NCBI GenBank assembly: GCA_009746045.1
Contig: RPFO01002312.1
Span: forward strand, 1 to 37,656
Source of the DNA: Mesostigma viride
Lineage: Eukaryota > Streptophyta > Mesostigmatophyceae > Mesostigmatales > Mesostigmataceae
DNA length: 37,656 bases
Direction: 5' to 3'
Part shown: piece by piece, positions 1-15,908 of the stretch
How the letters are laid out: every line of letters begins with the position of its first letter
Position numbering within the stretch: the stretch's first letter is position 1
Translations under genes and position numbers: made by a program
Notes under the pieces: model-generated
The model's database searches: none
The model's input: only the letters and a program-made list of their open reading frames with translations
What the model was told of the DNA's origin: nothing

Positions 1-2239
1 TTTGTTGTTGTTGAGGAGATCGCGCACGCATGGCAAGGGGCGGCTGCACCCACATGTACATACACCATGCACGCAAGGACAAGGATTCACACACACGTAC
101 ACACACCGCGCACGCAAGGGGCGGCTGCACACAACGTACACACACCATGCACGCAATTGCCGGCATGCACACACACGTACATCCACCGCGCACGCAAGGG
201 GCAACTGCACACACATGTACACACGCTTGGGGCGGCTCCACTCACATGTACATCCACCGCGCAACCACGGGGCGGCTGCACACACACGTACATACACCGC
301 GCACGCAAGGGGCTGCTGCACACACACTTACACACAAAATGCACGCTTGGGGCGACGGCACTCACATGTACATACACCGCGCACGAAAGGGGTGGCTGCA
401 CACACACGTACATCCACCGCGCACGCAAGGGGCGGCTGCACACACACATACATACACCATGCACGCAAGGGGCGAGTGCAAAAACATGTACATACGCCGC
501 GCACGCAAGGGGCAACTGCCCACACATGGACATACACCATGCACGCAAGGGGCGGCTGCACACACATGTACATCCACCGCGCACGCAAGGGGCGAGTGCA
601 CACACACGTACACACACCGCGCACGCAAGGGGCGGCTGCACACACACGTACACACACCATGCACGCAATTGCCGGCATGCACACACACGTACATCCACCG
701 CGCACGCAAGGGGCAACTGCACACACATGTACACACACCGCGCACGCTTGGGGCAGCTGCACTCACACGTACACACACCGCGCACGCAAGGGACGGCTGC
801 ACACACACGTACATACACCGCGCACGCAAGGGGCGGCTGCACTTACATGTACACACACCACGCACGCAAGGGGCGGCTGCACACACACGTACATACACCG
901 CGCACGCAAGGACCGGCTCCACTCACATGTACATCCACCGCACAACCACGGGGCGGCTGCACACACACGTACATACACCGCGCACGCAAGGGGCTGCTGC
1001 ACACACACTTACACACAAAATGCACGCTTGGGGCGACGGCACTCACATGTACATACACCGCGCACGAAAGGGGTGGCTGCACACACACGTACATCCACCG
1101 CGCACGCAAGGGGCGGCTGCACACACACATACATACACCGCGCACGCTTGGGGCGGCTGCACACACACGTACCTACACCGCGCACGCAAGGGGCGGCTGC
1201 ACACACACGTACATACACCGCGCACGCAAGGGGCGAGTGCACACACACGTACACACACCGCGCACGCAAGGGGCGGCTGCACACACACGTACACACACCA
1301 TGCACGCAATTGCCGGCATGCACACACCCGTACATCCACCGCGCACGCAAGGGGCAACTGCACACACATGTACACACACCGCGCACGCTTGGGGCAGCTG
1401 CACTCACATGTACACACACCGCGCACGCTTGGGGCGGCTGCACACACACGTACACACACCGCGCACGCTTGGGCGGCTGCACACACACGTACCTACACCG
1501 CGCACGCAAGGGGCGGCTGCACACACACTTACACACAAATGCACGCTTGGGGCGACGGCACTCACATGTACACACACCGCGCACGCAAGGGGCGGCTGCA
1601 CACACACGTACACACACCATGCACGCAATTGCCGGCATGCACACACACGTACATCCACCGCGCACGCAAGGGGCAACTGCACACACATGTACACACACCG
1701 CGCACGCTTGGGGCAGCTGCACTCACATGTACACACACCGCGCACGCTTGGGGCGGCTGCACACACACGTACATACACCGCGCACGCAAGGGGCGGCTGC
1801 ACACATACGTACCTACACCGCGCACGCAAGGGGCGGCTGCACACACACGTACATACACCGCGCACGCAAGGACCGGCTCCACTCACATGTACATCCACCG
1901 CGCAACCACGGGGCGGCTGCACACACACGTACATACACCGCGCACGCAAGGGGCTGCTGCACACACACTTACACACAAAATGCACGCTTGGGGCGACGGC
2001 ACTCACATGTACATACACCGCGCACGAAAGGGGTGGCTGCACACACACGTACACACACCATGCACGCAAGGAGCGACTTCACGCACAGGTACACACACCA
2101 TGCACGCAAGGTTCGGCTGCACACACATGTACATCCACCGCGCACGCAAGGGGCAGCTGCACACACATGTACATACACCATGCACGCAAGGGGCGGCTGC
2201 ACACACCTGTACACACACCGCGCACGCAAGGGGCGAGTG

Positions 2240-5079
2240 CACACACACGTACACACACCGCGCACGCAAGGGGCGGCTGCACACACACGTACACACACCA
2301 TGCACGCAATTGCCGGCATGCACACACACGTACATCCACCGCGCACGCAAGGGGCAACTGCACACACATGTACACACACCGCGCACGCTTGGGGCAGCTG
2401 CACTCACATGTACACACACCGCGCACGCTTGGGGCGGCTGCACACACACGTACATACACCGCGCACGCTTGGGGCGGCTGCACACACACGTACCTACACC
2501 GCGCACGCAAGGGGCGGCTGCACACACACTTACACACAAAATGCACGCTTGGGGCGACGGCACTCACATGTACACACACCGCGCACGCAAGGGGCGGCTG
2601 CACACACACGTACACACACCATGCACGCAATTGCCGGCATGCACACACACGTACATCCACCGCGCACGCAAGGGGCAACTGCACACACATGTACACACAC
2701 CGCGCACGCTTGGGGCAGCTGCACTCACATGTACACACACCGCGCACGCTTGGAGCGGCTGCACACACACGTACATACACCGCGCACGCAAGGGGCGGCT
2801 GCACACATACGTACCTACACCGCGCACGCAAGGGGCGGCTGCACACACACGTACATACACCGCGCACGCAAGGACCGGCTCCACTCACATGTACATCCAC
2901 CGCGCAACCACGGGGCGGCTGCACACACACGTACATACACCGCGCACGCAAGGGGCTGCTGCACACACACTTACACACAAAATGCACGCTTGGGGCGACG
3001 GCACTCACATGTACATACACCGCGCACGAAAGGGGTGGCTGCACACACACGTACATCCACCGCGCACGCAAGGGGCGGCTGCACACACACATACATACAC
3101 CATGCACGCAAGGGGCGAGTGCAAAAACATGTACATACGCCGCGCACGCAAGGGGCAACTGCCCACACATGGACATACACCATGCACGCAAGGGGCGGCT
3201 GCACACACATGTACATCCACCGCGCACGCAAGGGGCGAGTGCACACACACGTACACACACCGCGCACGCAAGGGGCGGCTGCACACACACGTACACACAC
3301 CATGCACGCAATTGCCGGCATGCACACACACGTACATACACCGCGCACGCAAGGGGCGAGTGCGCACACACGTACATACACCGCGCACGCAAGGGGGGGC
3401 TGCACACACACGTACATACACCGCGCACGCAAGGGGCCAGTGCAAGCACATGTACATACACCATGCACGCAAGGGCCGGCATGCACAGAAACGTACATAC
3501 ACCGCGCACGCAAGGGGCTGCTGCACACACACGTACACACACCATGCACGCACGGGGCGGCTGCACACACACGTACATCCACTGCGCACGCACGGGGCCG
3601 GCGACTGCACACACATGTACATAAACCATGCACGCAAGGGGCGGCTGCACACACATGTACATCCACCGCGCACGCAAGGGGCGAGTGCAAACACATGTAC
3701 ATACACCGCGCACGCAAGGACAAGGATGCACACACATGTACATACACCGCGCACGCAAGGGGCGGCTGCACACGCACGTACATACACCGCGCACGCAAGG
3801 GGCGGCTGCACACACACGTACATCCACCGCGCACGCAAGGGGCAACTGCACACACATGTACACACACCGCGCACGCTTGGGGCAGCTGCACTCACATGTA
3901 CACACACCGCGCACGCAAGGGGCGGCTGCACACACACGTACATCCACCGCGCACGCAAGGGGCAACTGCACACACACGTACATCCACCGCGCACGCAAGG
4001 GGCGGCTGCACACACACGTACACACACCGCGCACGCAAGGGGCAACTGCACACACATGTACACACACCGCGCACGCTTGGGGCGGCTGCACACACACGTA
4101 CCTACACCGCGCACGCAAGGGGCGGCTGCACACACACGTACATACACCGCGCACGCAAGGGGCAACTGCACACACATGTACATACACCGCGCACGCAAGG
4201 GGCAACTGCACACACATGTACACACACCGCGCACGCAAGGGGCAACTGCACACACACGTACACACACCGCGCACGCTTGGGGCGGCTGCACACACACGTA
4301 AATACACCGCGCACGCAAGGGGCGGCTGCACACACACGTACATCCACCGCGCACGCAAGGGGCAACTGCACACACATGTACACACACCGCGCACGCAAGG
4401 GGCAACTGCACACACACGTACACACACCGCGCACGCTTGGGGCGGCTGCACACACACGTAAATACACCGCGCACGCAAGGACCGGCTCCACTCACATGTA
4501 CATCCACCGCGCAACCACGGGGCGGCTGCACACACACGTACATACACCGCGCACGCAAGGGGCTGCTGCACACACACTTACACACAAAATGCACGCTTGG
4601 GGCGACGGCACTCACATGTACATACACCGCGCACGAAAGGGGTGGCTGCACACACACGTACACACACCATGCACGCAAGGAGCGACTTCACGCACAGGTA
4701 CACACACCATGCACGCAAGGTTCGGCTGCACACACATGTACATCCACCGCGCACGCAAGGGGCGGCTGCACACACATGTACATACACCATGCACGCAAGG
4801 GGCGGCTGCACACACCTGTACACACACCGCGCACGCAAGGGGCGAGTGCACACACACGTACACACACCGCGCACGCAAGGGGCGGCTGCACACACACGTA
4901 CACACACCATGCACGCAATTGCCGGCATGCACACACACGTACATCCACCGCGCACGCAAGGGGCAACTGCACACACATGTACACACACCGCGCACGCTTG
5001 GGGCAGCTGCACTCACATGTACACACACCGCGCACGCTTGGGGCGGCTGCACACACACGTACATACACCGCGCACGCAA
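2240..5079. repeat. Higher-order satellite duplication, copy A
   Basis: About 2.84 kb of satellite with a particular order of variant monomers recurs at 6254-9093, at a constant offset of 4014 bp. In the lines I compared, I saw one mismatch (2476 G against 6490 T). Identity falls off at both ends: GAGTGC against GGCTGC at the left, CAAGGGAC against CTTGGGGC at the right. This indicates a recent large duplication inside the array. Confidence 0.85.
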
Positions 5080-6253
5080 GGGACGGCTGCACACACACGT
5101 ACATACACCGCGCACGCAAGGGGCAACTGCCCGCACATGTACATCCACCGCGCACGCAATTAAGGGACGGCTGCACACACACGTACATACACCGCGCACG
5201 CAAGGGGCAACGGCACTCACATGGACATACACCATGCACGCAAGGGGCGGCTGCACACACACGTACACACACCGCGCACGCAAGGGGCGGCTGCACACAC
5301 ACGTACACACACCATGCACGCAATTGCCGGCTGCACACACACGTACATACACCGCGCACGCAAGGGGCTGCTGCACACACACTTACACACACAATGCACG
5401 CAATTAGGGGCGACGGCACTCACATGTACATACTCTTGGGCGGCTGCACACACACGTACACACACCATGCACGCAAGGGCCGGCATGCACACACAGTATA
5501 CACACACCGCGCACGCAAGGGGCGGCTGCACACACACGTACATACACTGCGCACGCAAGGGGCTGCTGCACACACACTTACACTCACCATGCACGCAAGG
5601 GGCGGCTGCACACACACGTACATACACCGCGCACGCAAGGGACGGCTGCACACACACGTACATACACCGCGCACGCAAGGGGCAACTGCCCGCACATGTA
5701 CATCCACCGCGCACGCAATTAAGGGACGGCTGCACACACACGTACATACACCGCGCACGCAAGGGGCAACGGCACTCACATGGACATACACCATGCACGC
5801 AAGGGGCGGCTGCACACACACGTACACACACCGCGCACGCAAGGGGCGGCTGCACACACACGTACACACACCATGCACGCAATTGCCGGCATGCACACAC
5901 ACGTACATCCACCGCGCACGCAAGGGGCAACTGCACACACATGTACACACACCGCGCACGCTTGGGGCAGCTGCACTCACATGTACACACACCGCGCACG
6001 CTTGGGGCGGCTGCACACACACGTACATACACCGCGCACGCTTGGGGCGGCTGCACACACACGTACCTACACCGCGCACGCAAGGGGCGGCTGCACACAC
6101 ACTTACACACAAAATGCACGCTTGGGGCGACGGCACTCACATGTACATACACCGCGCACGAAAGGGGTGGCTGCACACACACGTACATCCACCGCGCACG
6201 CAAGGGGCAACGGCACTCACATGGACATACACCATGCACGCAAGGGGCGGCTG

Positions 6254-9093
6254 CACACACACGTACACACACCGCGCACGCAAGGGGCGGCTGCACACAC
6301 ACGTACACACACCATGCACGCAATTGCCGGCATGCACACACACGTACATCCACCGCGCACGCAAGGGGCAACTGCACACACATGTACACACACCGCGCAC
6401 GCTTGGGGCAGCTGCACTCACATGTACACACACCGCGCACGCTTGGGGCGGCTGCACACACACGTACATACACCGCGCACGCTTGGGGCTGCTGCACACA
6501 CACGTACCTACACCGCGCACGCAAGGGGCGGCTGCACACACACTTACACACAAAATGCACGCTTGGGGCGACGGCACTCACATGTACACACACCGCGCAC
6601 GCAAGGGGCGGCTGCACACACACGTACACACACCATGCACGCAATTGCCGGCATGCACACACACGTACATCCACCGCGCACGCAAGGGGCAACTGCACAC
6701 ACATGTACACACACCGCGCACGCTTGGGGCAGCTGCACTCACATGTACACACACCGCGCACGCTTGGAGCGGCTGCACACACACGTACATACACCGCGCA
6801 CGCAAGGGGCGGCTGCACACATACGTACCTACACCGCGCACGCAAGGGGCGGCTGCACACACACGTACATACACCGCGCACGCAAGGACCGGCTCCACTC
6901 ACATGTACATCCACCGCGCAACCACGGGGCGGCTGCACACACACGTACATACACCGCGCACGCAAGGGGCTGCTGCACACACACTTACACACAAAATGCA
7001 CGCTTGGGGCGACGGCACTCACATGTACATACACCGCGCACGAAAGGGGTGGCTGCACACACACGTACATCCACCGCGCACGCAAGGGGCGGCTGCACAC
7101 ACACATACATACACCATGCACGCAAGGGGCGAGTGCAAAAACATGTACATACGCCGCGCACGCAAGGGGCAACTGCCCACACATGGACATACACCATGCA
7201 CGCAAGGGGCGGCTGCACACACATGTACATCCACCGCGCACGCAAGGGGCGAGTGCACACACACGTACACACACCGCGCACGCAAGGGGCGGCTGCACAC
7301 ACACGTACACACACCATGCACGCAATTGCCGGCATGCACACACACGTACATACACCGCGCACGCAAGGGGCGAGTGCGCACACACGTACATACACCGCGC
7401 ACGCAAGGGGGGGCTGCACACACACGTACATACACCGCGCACGCAAGGGGCCAGTGCAAGCACATGTACATACACCATGCACGCAAGGGCCGGCATGCAC
7501 AGAAACGTACATACACCGCGCACGCAAGGGGCTGCTGCACACACACGTACACACACCATGCACGCACGGGGCGGCTGCACACACACGTACATCCACTGCG
7601 CACGCACGGGGCCGGCGACTGCACACACATGTACATAAACCATGCACGCAAGGGGCGGCTGCACACACATGTACATCCACCGCGCACGCAAGGGGCGAGT
7701 GCAAACACATGTACATACACCGCGCACGCAAGGACAAGGATGCACACACATGTACATACACCGCGCACGCAAGGGGCGGCTGCACACGCACGTACATACA
7801 CCGCGCACGCAAGGGGCGGCTGCACACACACGTACATCCACCGCGCACGCAAGGGGCAACTGCACACACATGTACACACACCGCGCACGCTTGGGGCAGC
7901 TGCACTCACATGTACACACACCGCGCACGCAAGGGGCGGCTGCACACACACGTACATCCACCGCGCACGCAAGGGGCAACTGCACACACACGTACATCCA
8001 CCGCGCACGCAAGGGGCGGCTGCACACACACGTACACACACCGCGCACGCAAGGGGCAACTGCACACACATGTACACACACCGCGCACGCTTGGGGCGGC
8101 TGCACACACACGTACCTACACCGCGCACGCAAGGGGCGGCTGCACACACACGTACATACACCGCGCACGCAAGGGGCAACTGCACACACATGTACATACA
8201 CCGCGCACGCAAGGGGCAACTGCACACACATGTACACACACCGCGCACGCAAGGGGCAACTGCACACACACGTACACACACCGCGCACGCTTGGGGCGGC
8301 TGCACACACACGTAAATACACCGCGCACGCAAGGGGCGGCTGCACACACACGTACATCCACCGCGCACGCAAGGGGCAACTGCACACACATGTACACACA
8401 CCGCGCACGCAAGGGGCAACTGCACACACACGTACACACACCGCGCACGCTTGGGGCGGCTGCACACACACGTAAATACACCGCGCACGCAAGGACCGGC
8501 TCCACTCACATGTACATCCACCGCGCAACCACGGGGCGGCTGCACACACACGTACATACACCGCGCACGCAAGGGGCTGCTGCACACACACTTACACACA
8601 AAATGCACGCTTGGGGCGACGGCACTCACATGTACATACACCGCGCACGAAAGGGGTGGCTGCACACACACGTACACACACCATGCACGCAAGGAGCGAC
8701 TTCACGCACAGGTACACACACCATGCACGCAAGGTTCGGCTGCACACACATGTACATCCACCGCGCACGCAAGGGGCGGCTGCACACACATGTACATACA
8801 CCATGCACGCAAGGGGCGGCTGCACACACCTGTACACACACCGCGCACGCAAGGGGCGAGTGCACACACACGTACACACACCGCGCACGCAAGGGGCGGC
8901 TGCACACACACGTACACACACCATGCACGCAATTGCCGGCATGCACACACACGTACATCCACCGCGCACGCAAGGGGCAACTGCACACACATGTACACAC
9001 ACCGCGCACGCTTGGGGCAGCTGCACTCACATGTACACACACCGCGCACGCTTGGGGCGGCTGCACACACACGTACATACACCGCGCACGCTT
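6254..9093. repeat. Higher-order satellite duplication, copy B
   Basis: Second copy of the 2240-5079 segment, at +4014 bp. The offset is not a multiple of 40 because some variant monomers are 39 or 41 bp. This implies a block duplication rather than monomer-by-monomer slippage. Confidence 0.85.
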
Positions 9094-9329
9094 GGGGCGA
9101 GTGCGCACACACGTACATACACCGCGCACGCAAGGGGGGGCTGCACACACACGTACATACACCGCGCACGCAAGGGGCCAGTGCAAGCACATGTACATAC
9201 ACCATGCACGCAAGGGCCGGCATGCACAGAAACGTACATACACCGCGCACGCAAGGGGCTGCTGCACACACACGTACACACACCATGCACGCACGGGGCG
9301 GCTGCACACACATGTACATCCACCGCACA

Positions 9330-10620
9330 CGCAAGGGGCGGCTGCACACACATGTACATCCACCGCGCACGCAAGGGGCGAGTGCACACACACGTACACA
9401 CACCGCGCACGCAAGGGGCGGCTGCACACACACGTACACACACCATGCACGCAATTGCCGGCATGCACACACACGTACATACACCGCGCACGCAAGGGGC
9501 GAGTGCGCACACACGTACATACACCGCGCACGCAAGGGGGGGCTGCACACACACGTACATACACCGCGCACGCAAGGGGCCAGTGCAAGCACATGTACAT
9601 ACACCATGCACGCAAGGGCCGGCATGCACAGAAACGTACATACACCGCGCACGCAAGGGGCTGCTGCACACACACGTACACACACCATGCACGCACGGGG
9701 CGGCTGCACACACACGTACATCCACTGCGCACGCACGGGGCCGGCGACTGCACACACATGTACATAAACCATGCACGCAAGGGGCGGCTGCACACACATG
9801 TACATCCACCGCGCACGCAAGGGGCGAGTGCAAACACATGTACATACACCGCGCACGCAAGGACAAGGATGCACACACATGTACATACACCGCGCACGCA
9901 AGGGGCGGCTGCACACGCACGTACATACACCGCGCACGCAAGGGGCGGCTGCACACACACGTACATCCACCGCGCACGCAAGGGGCAACTGCACACACAT
10001 GTACACACACCGCGCACGCTTGGGGCAGCTGCACTCACATGTACACACACCGCGCACGCAAGGGGCGGCTGCACACACACGTACATCCACCGCGCACGCA
10101 AGGGGCAACTGCACACACACGTACATCCACCGCGCACGCAAGGGGCGGCTGCACACACACGTACACACACCGCGCACGCAAGGGGCAACTGCACACACAT
10201 GTACACACACCGCGCACGCTTGGGGCGGCTGCACACACACGTACCTACACCGCGCACGCAAGGGGCGGCTGCACACACACGTACATACACCGCGCACGCA
10301 AGGGGCAACTGCACACACATGTACATACACCGCGCACGCAAGGGGCAACTGCACACACATGTACACACACCGCGCACGCAAGGGGCAACTGCACACACAC
10401 GTACACACACCGCGCACGCTTGGGGCGGCTGCACACACACGTAAATACACCGCGCACGCAAGGGGCGGCTGCACACACACGTACATCCACCGCGCACGCA
10501 AGGGGCAACTGCACACACATGTACACACACCGCGCACGCAAGGGGCAACTGCACACACACGTACACACACCGCGCACGCTTGGGGCGGCTGCACACACAC
10601 GTAAATACACCGCGCACGCA
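9330..10620. repeat. Further higher-order duplication within the satellite
   Basis: About 1.29 kb matches 7201-8491 at an offset of 2129 bp, so part of copy B was duplicated again to the right. The match breaks at 10621, where AGGGGTGG stands in place of AAGGACCGG. Confidence 0.8.
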
Positions 10621-10999
10621 AGGGGTGGCTGCACACACACGTACATCCACCGCGCACGCAAGGGGCGGCTGCACACACACGTACATACACCGCGCACGCT
10701 TGGGGCGGCTGCACACACACGTACCTACACCGCGCACGCAAGGGGCGGCTGCACACATACGTATACCTACACCGCGCACGCAAGGGGCGACTGCACACAC
10801 ATGTACATCCACCGCGCACGCAAGGGCCGGCTGCACACACACGTACACACACCATGCACGCAAGGGCCGGCTGCACACACACGTACATACACCGCGCACG
10901 CTTGGGGCGGCTGCACACACACGTACACACACCGCGCACGCAAGGGGCAGCTGCACACACACGTACATACACCATGCACGCAAGGGGCTGCACACACAC

Positions 11000-11002
11000 T
11001 TA
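11000..11002. other. Target-site duplication TTA, left
   Basis: TTA directly precedes the left TIR and matches TTA at 21522-21524. The paralogous empty site has only one TTA (25397-25399). Confidence 0.88.
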
Positions 11003-11031
11003 GGGTGGTTTTACCGGATTAGGATACATTT
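11003..11031 (+). repeat. Left terminal inverted repeat, 29 bp
   Basis: Begins GGGTGGTTTTACCGG and ends AGGATACATTT. It is the perfect reverse complement of 21493-21521. The last 11 bases recur in direct orientation at 11040-11050, a likely second protein-binding copy. Confidence 0.93.
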
Positions 11032-11392
11032 TTTTGTTTAGGATACATTTGATGCACTGTGCAGTTTTCAGATGTGTTTGAGGGGGTTGATTGCGCCTAA
11101 CATGCATTTTATTGAAGCAATGAGTTTCCCAAGATATACATGATATAAACTAAGACAATTGACCCATTAAGGCAATGAGACAACATCAATAAGACAACAT
11201 ATGCCAATTGAATAAGACAACTCAACCTTACAGGACGTTGGGCCATCATACGTCCGGAATAATTGTCTCACTTATTACATAACCAAACTTTTTGAGGGAT
11301 CGCCATGGTTGCATGGTTTCCACACATGCGCCCTGCACTCATGTGCATCAAAGGTGTTGCGTCTAGTGCCAACTCAGTGTCAAAGAACTGAT
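11032..11392. other. Left subterminal region, no gene
   Basis: AT-rich non-coding stretch inside the left TIR. It holds the second AGGATACATTT (11040-11050) and several scattered AGACAA motifs between about 11150 and 11225. A similar GAGACAACA motif occurs twice near the right end (about 21305 and 21375). Shared subterminal motifs are typical transposase-binding candidates, but here that role is inferred. Confidence 0.5.
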
Positions 11393-14224
<2,832 letters not shown>

Positions 14225-14370
14225 AGTTCCCGTGGCTAGTGCCCATCACCTTCCACCTTGAGCGAAGTCACGAATTCAAGCGCGAAGTGCATTTGAATCA
14301 AGCGGGAACTGGGTGACACTGCTTGAAGACGTGCAGCTCCAAGGCATGCAAATGATGCAATGTATCAAAG

Positions 14371-15396
14371 ATACGATACGCAAAGTTCAGGTGTTCAGGT
14401 GAAGCCGTGAAGACGTGAAGCCGTGAAGCCGTGAAGACGTGGTGAAGACAGGTGAAGACGTGGTGAAGACGTGAAGACGTGAAGACGTGAAGACGTGAAG
14501 ACGTGAAGACACGATACGGCAAGTTCAGGTGAAGTTCAGGTGTTCAGGTGAAGCCGTGAAGACGTGAAGACGTGAAGCCGTGAAGCCGTGGTGAAGACAG
14601 GTGAAGACGCGGTGAAGACGTGAAGACGTGAAGACGTGAAGACGTGAAGACGTGAAGACACGATACGGCAAGTTCAGGTGAAGTTCAGGTGTTCAGGTGA
14701 AGCCGTGAAGACGTGAAGCCGTGAAGCCGTGAAGACGTGGTGAAGACAGGTGAAGACGCGGTGAAGACGTGAAGACGTGAAGACGTGAAGACGTGAAGAC
14801 GTGAAGACACGATACGGCAAGTTCAGGTGAAGTTCAGGTGTTCAGGTGAAGCCGTGAAGACGTGAAGCCGTGAAGCCGTGAAGACGTGGTGAAGACAGGT
14901 GAAGACGCGGTGAAGACGTGAAGACGTGAAGACGTGAAGACGTGAAGACGTGAAGACACGATACGGCAAGTTCAGGTGAAGTTCAGGTGTTCAGGTGAAG
15001 CCGTGAAGACGTGAAGCCGTGAAGCCGTGAAGACGTGGTGAAGACAGGTGAAGACGCGGTGAAGACGTGAAGACGTGAAGACGTGAAGACGTGAAGACGT
15101 GAAGACACGATACGGCAAGTTCAGGTGAAGTTCAGGTGTTCAGGTGAAGCCGTGAAGACGTGAAGCCGTGAAGCCGTGAAGACGTGGTGAAGACAGGTGA
15201 AGACGCGGTGAAGACGTGAAGACGTGAAGACGTGAAGACGTGAAGACGTGAAGACACGATACGGCAAGTTCAGGTGAAGTTCAGGTGTTCAGGTGAAGCC
15301 GTGAAGACGTGAAGCCGTGAAGCCGTGAAGACGTGGTGAAGACAGGTGAAGACGCGGTGAAGACGTGAAGACGTGAAGACGTGAAGACGTGAAGAC
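14371..15396. repeat. 149-bp minisatellite between the divergent genes
   Basis: The marker ACGATACGGC begins at 14511, 14660, 14809, 14958, 15107 and 15256, exactly 149 bp apart. A variant first unit starts near 14371 and a truncated last unit ends near 15396. Each unit is itself built of the 9-mer GTGAAGACG and its variant GTGAAGCCG, plus a TTCAGGTGAAGTTCAGGTG segment. The middle units look identical. Minus-strand open frames here (VFTSSRLH repeats) are not credible genes. Confidence 0.95.
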
Positions 15397-15469
15397 AAGT
15401 TGCAGCACTCAGCCGCAGCAGTCGCACGCAGGTAGAAACGATAATTTGTTTGAATCTGTCAAGACCCCA

Positions 15470-15908
15470 TCGAATGTAAAACAGGTTTTTCGTAAAGAAA
15501 TCCGATGTGTGGGCGGGCTTTACATAGTTGCGATTTCTGGCCTGCGATTTCTGGCCTGCGCTGGTTGTCTCTTTTATAGTGCTTCTGCCCAAGCACTACC
15601 GGCTGTAAAACAGTATACTTCTTGAAGAAATCAGTTGGGGCTTTGTTGGGCGTCACATTTGACCGGTGGGCGGAGTTTCCTGCTTCTGTGAAGGCGCCAT
15701 CGAATGTAGATCAGTAGATTTTCTAAAGAAATCTGAGGTGTGGGCGGGGCCTTTATTGCTTGTGTCCATCCACCACCGGATGTAGAACAGTAGACTTATT
15801 GAAGAAAACAGTTTGGGGCTTTGTTGGGCGCCACATTTGAGCGGTGGGCGGGGTTTCTTGCTTCTGTCCAAGCACCACCGGGTGTAATACAGTAGATTTC
15901 CTATTAAC
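15470..15908 (+). promoter_or_regulatory. Repeated upstream module of the transposase-type gene
   Basis: Two alternating modules occur as A-B-A-B just before the ATG. Module A is near 15470 and 15700 (TGTA-ACAG, then TAAAGAAATC, then GTGTGGGCGGG). Module B is near 15600 and 15780 (GAAGAAA-CAGTT, GGGGCTTTGTTGGGCG, CACATTTGA, GGTGGGCGG). GTGGGCGG occurs at 15509, 15666, 15740 and 15844. No clear TATA box is visible. A promoter role is inferred from position and repetition only. Confidence 0.5.

Larger units (their letters stand above)
21..11002. repeat. 40-bp satellite array, block 1
   Basis: This is a head-to-tail array of a 40-bp monomer. Each unit has a CGCGCACGCAAGGGG block, then GGCTGCACACACA, then CGTACATACAC or CATGTACATCCAC. 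Common variants replace CAAGGGGCGG by CTTGGGGCGG, CAACCACGGGGCGG, CAATTGCCGGC or CAATTAAGGGACGG. The first 20 bases of the window (a TTG-rich run) are not satellite, so the left edge of the array is visible. Because 40 is not a multiple of 3 and the monomer lacks stop codons on both strands, all six frames stay open for kilobases. These give His/Thr/Arg-rich pseudo-proteins on plus and Cys/Val-rich ones on minus. I do not annotate them as genes. The block ends at the TTA duplicated by the DNA transposon. Confidence 0.96.

Noticed and set aside
2-10999. Giant open reading frames up to 1801 aa in block 1, and equivalents in blocks 2 and 3, on both strands
   Set aside because: They follow from a stop-free 40-bp repeat in all frames. 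They have no domains, and overlapping frames are equally open.
21-11002. CRISPR-like array
   Set aside because: Units are contiguous tandem monomers without unique spacers, in eukaryotic-type DNA.
14298-15592. Short minus-strand VFTSSRLH frames
   Set aside because: Translations of the GTGAAGACG minisatellite.
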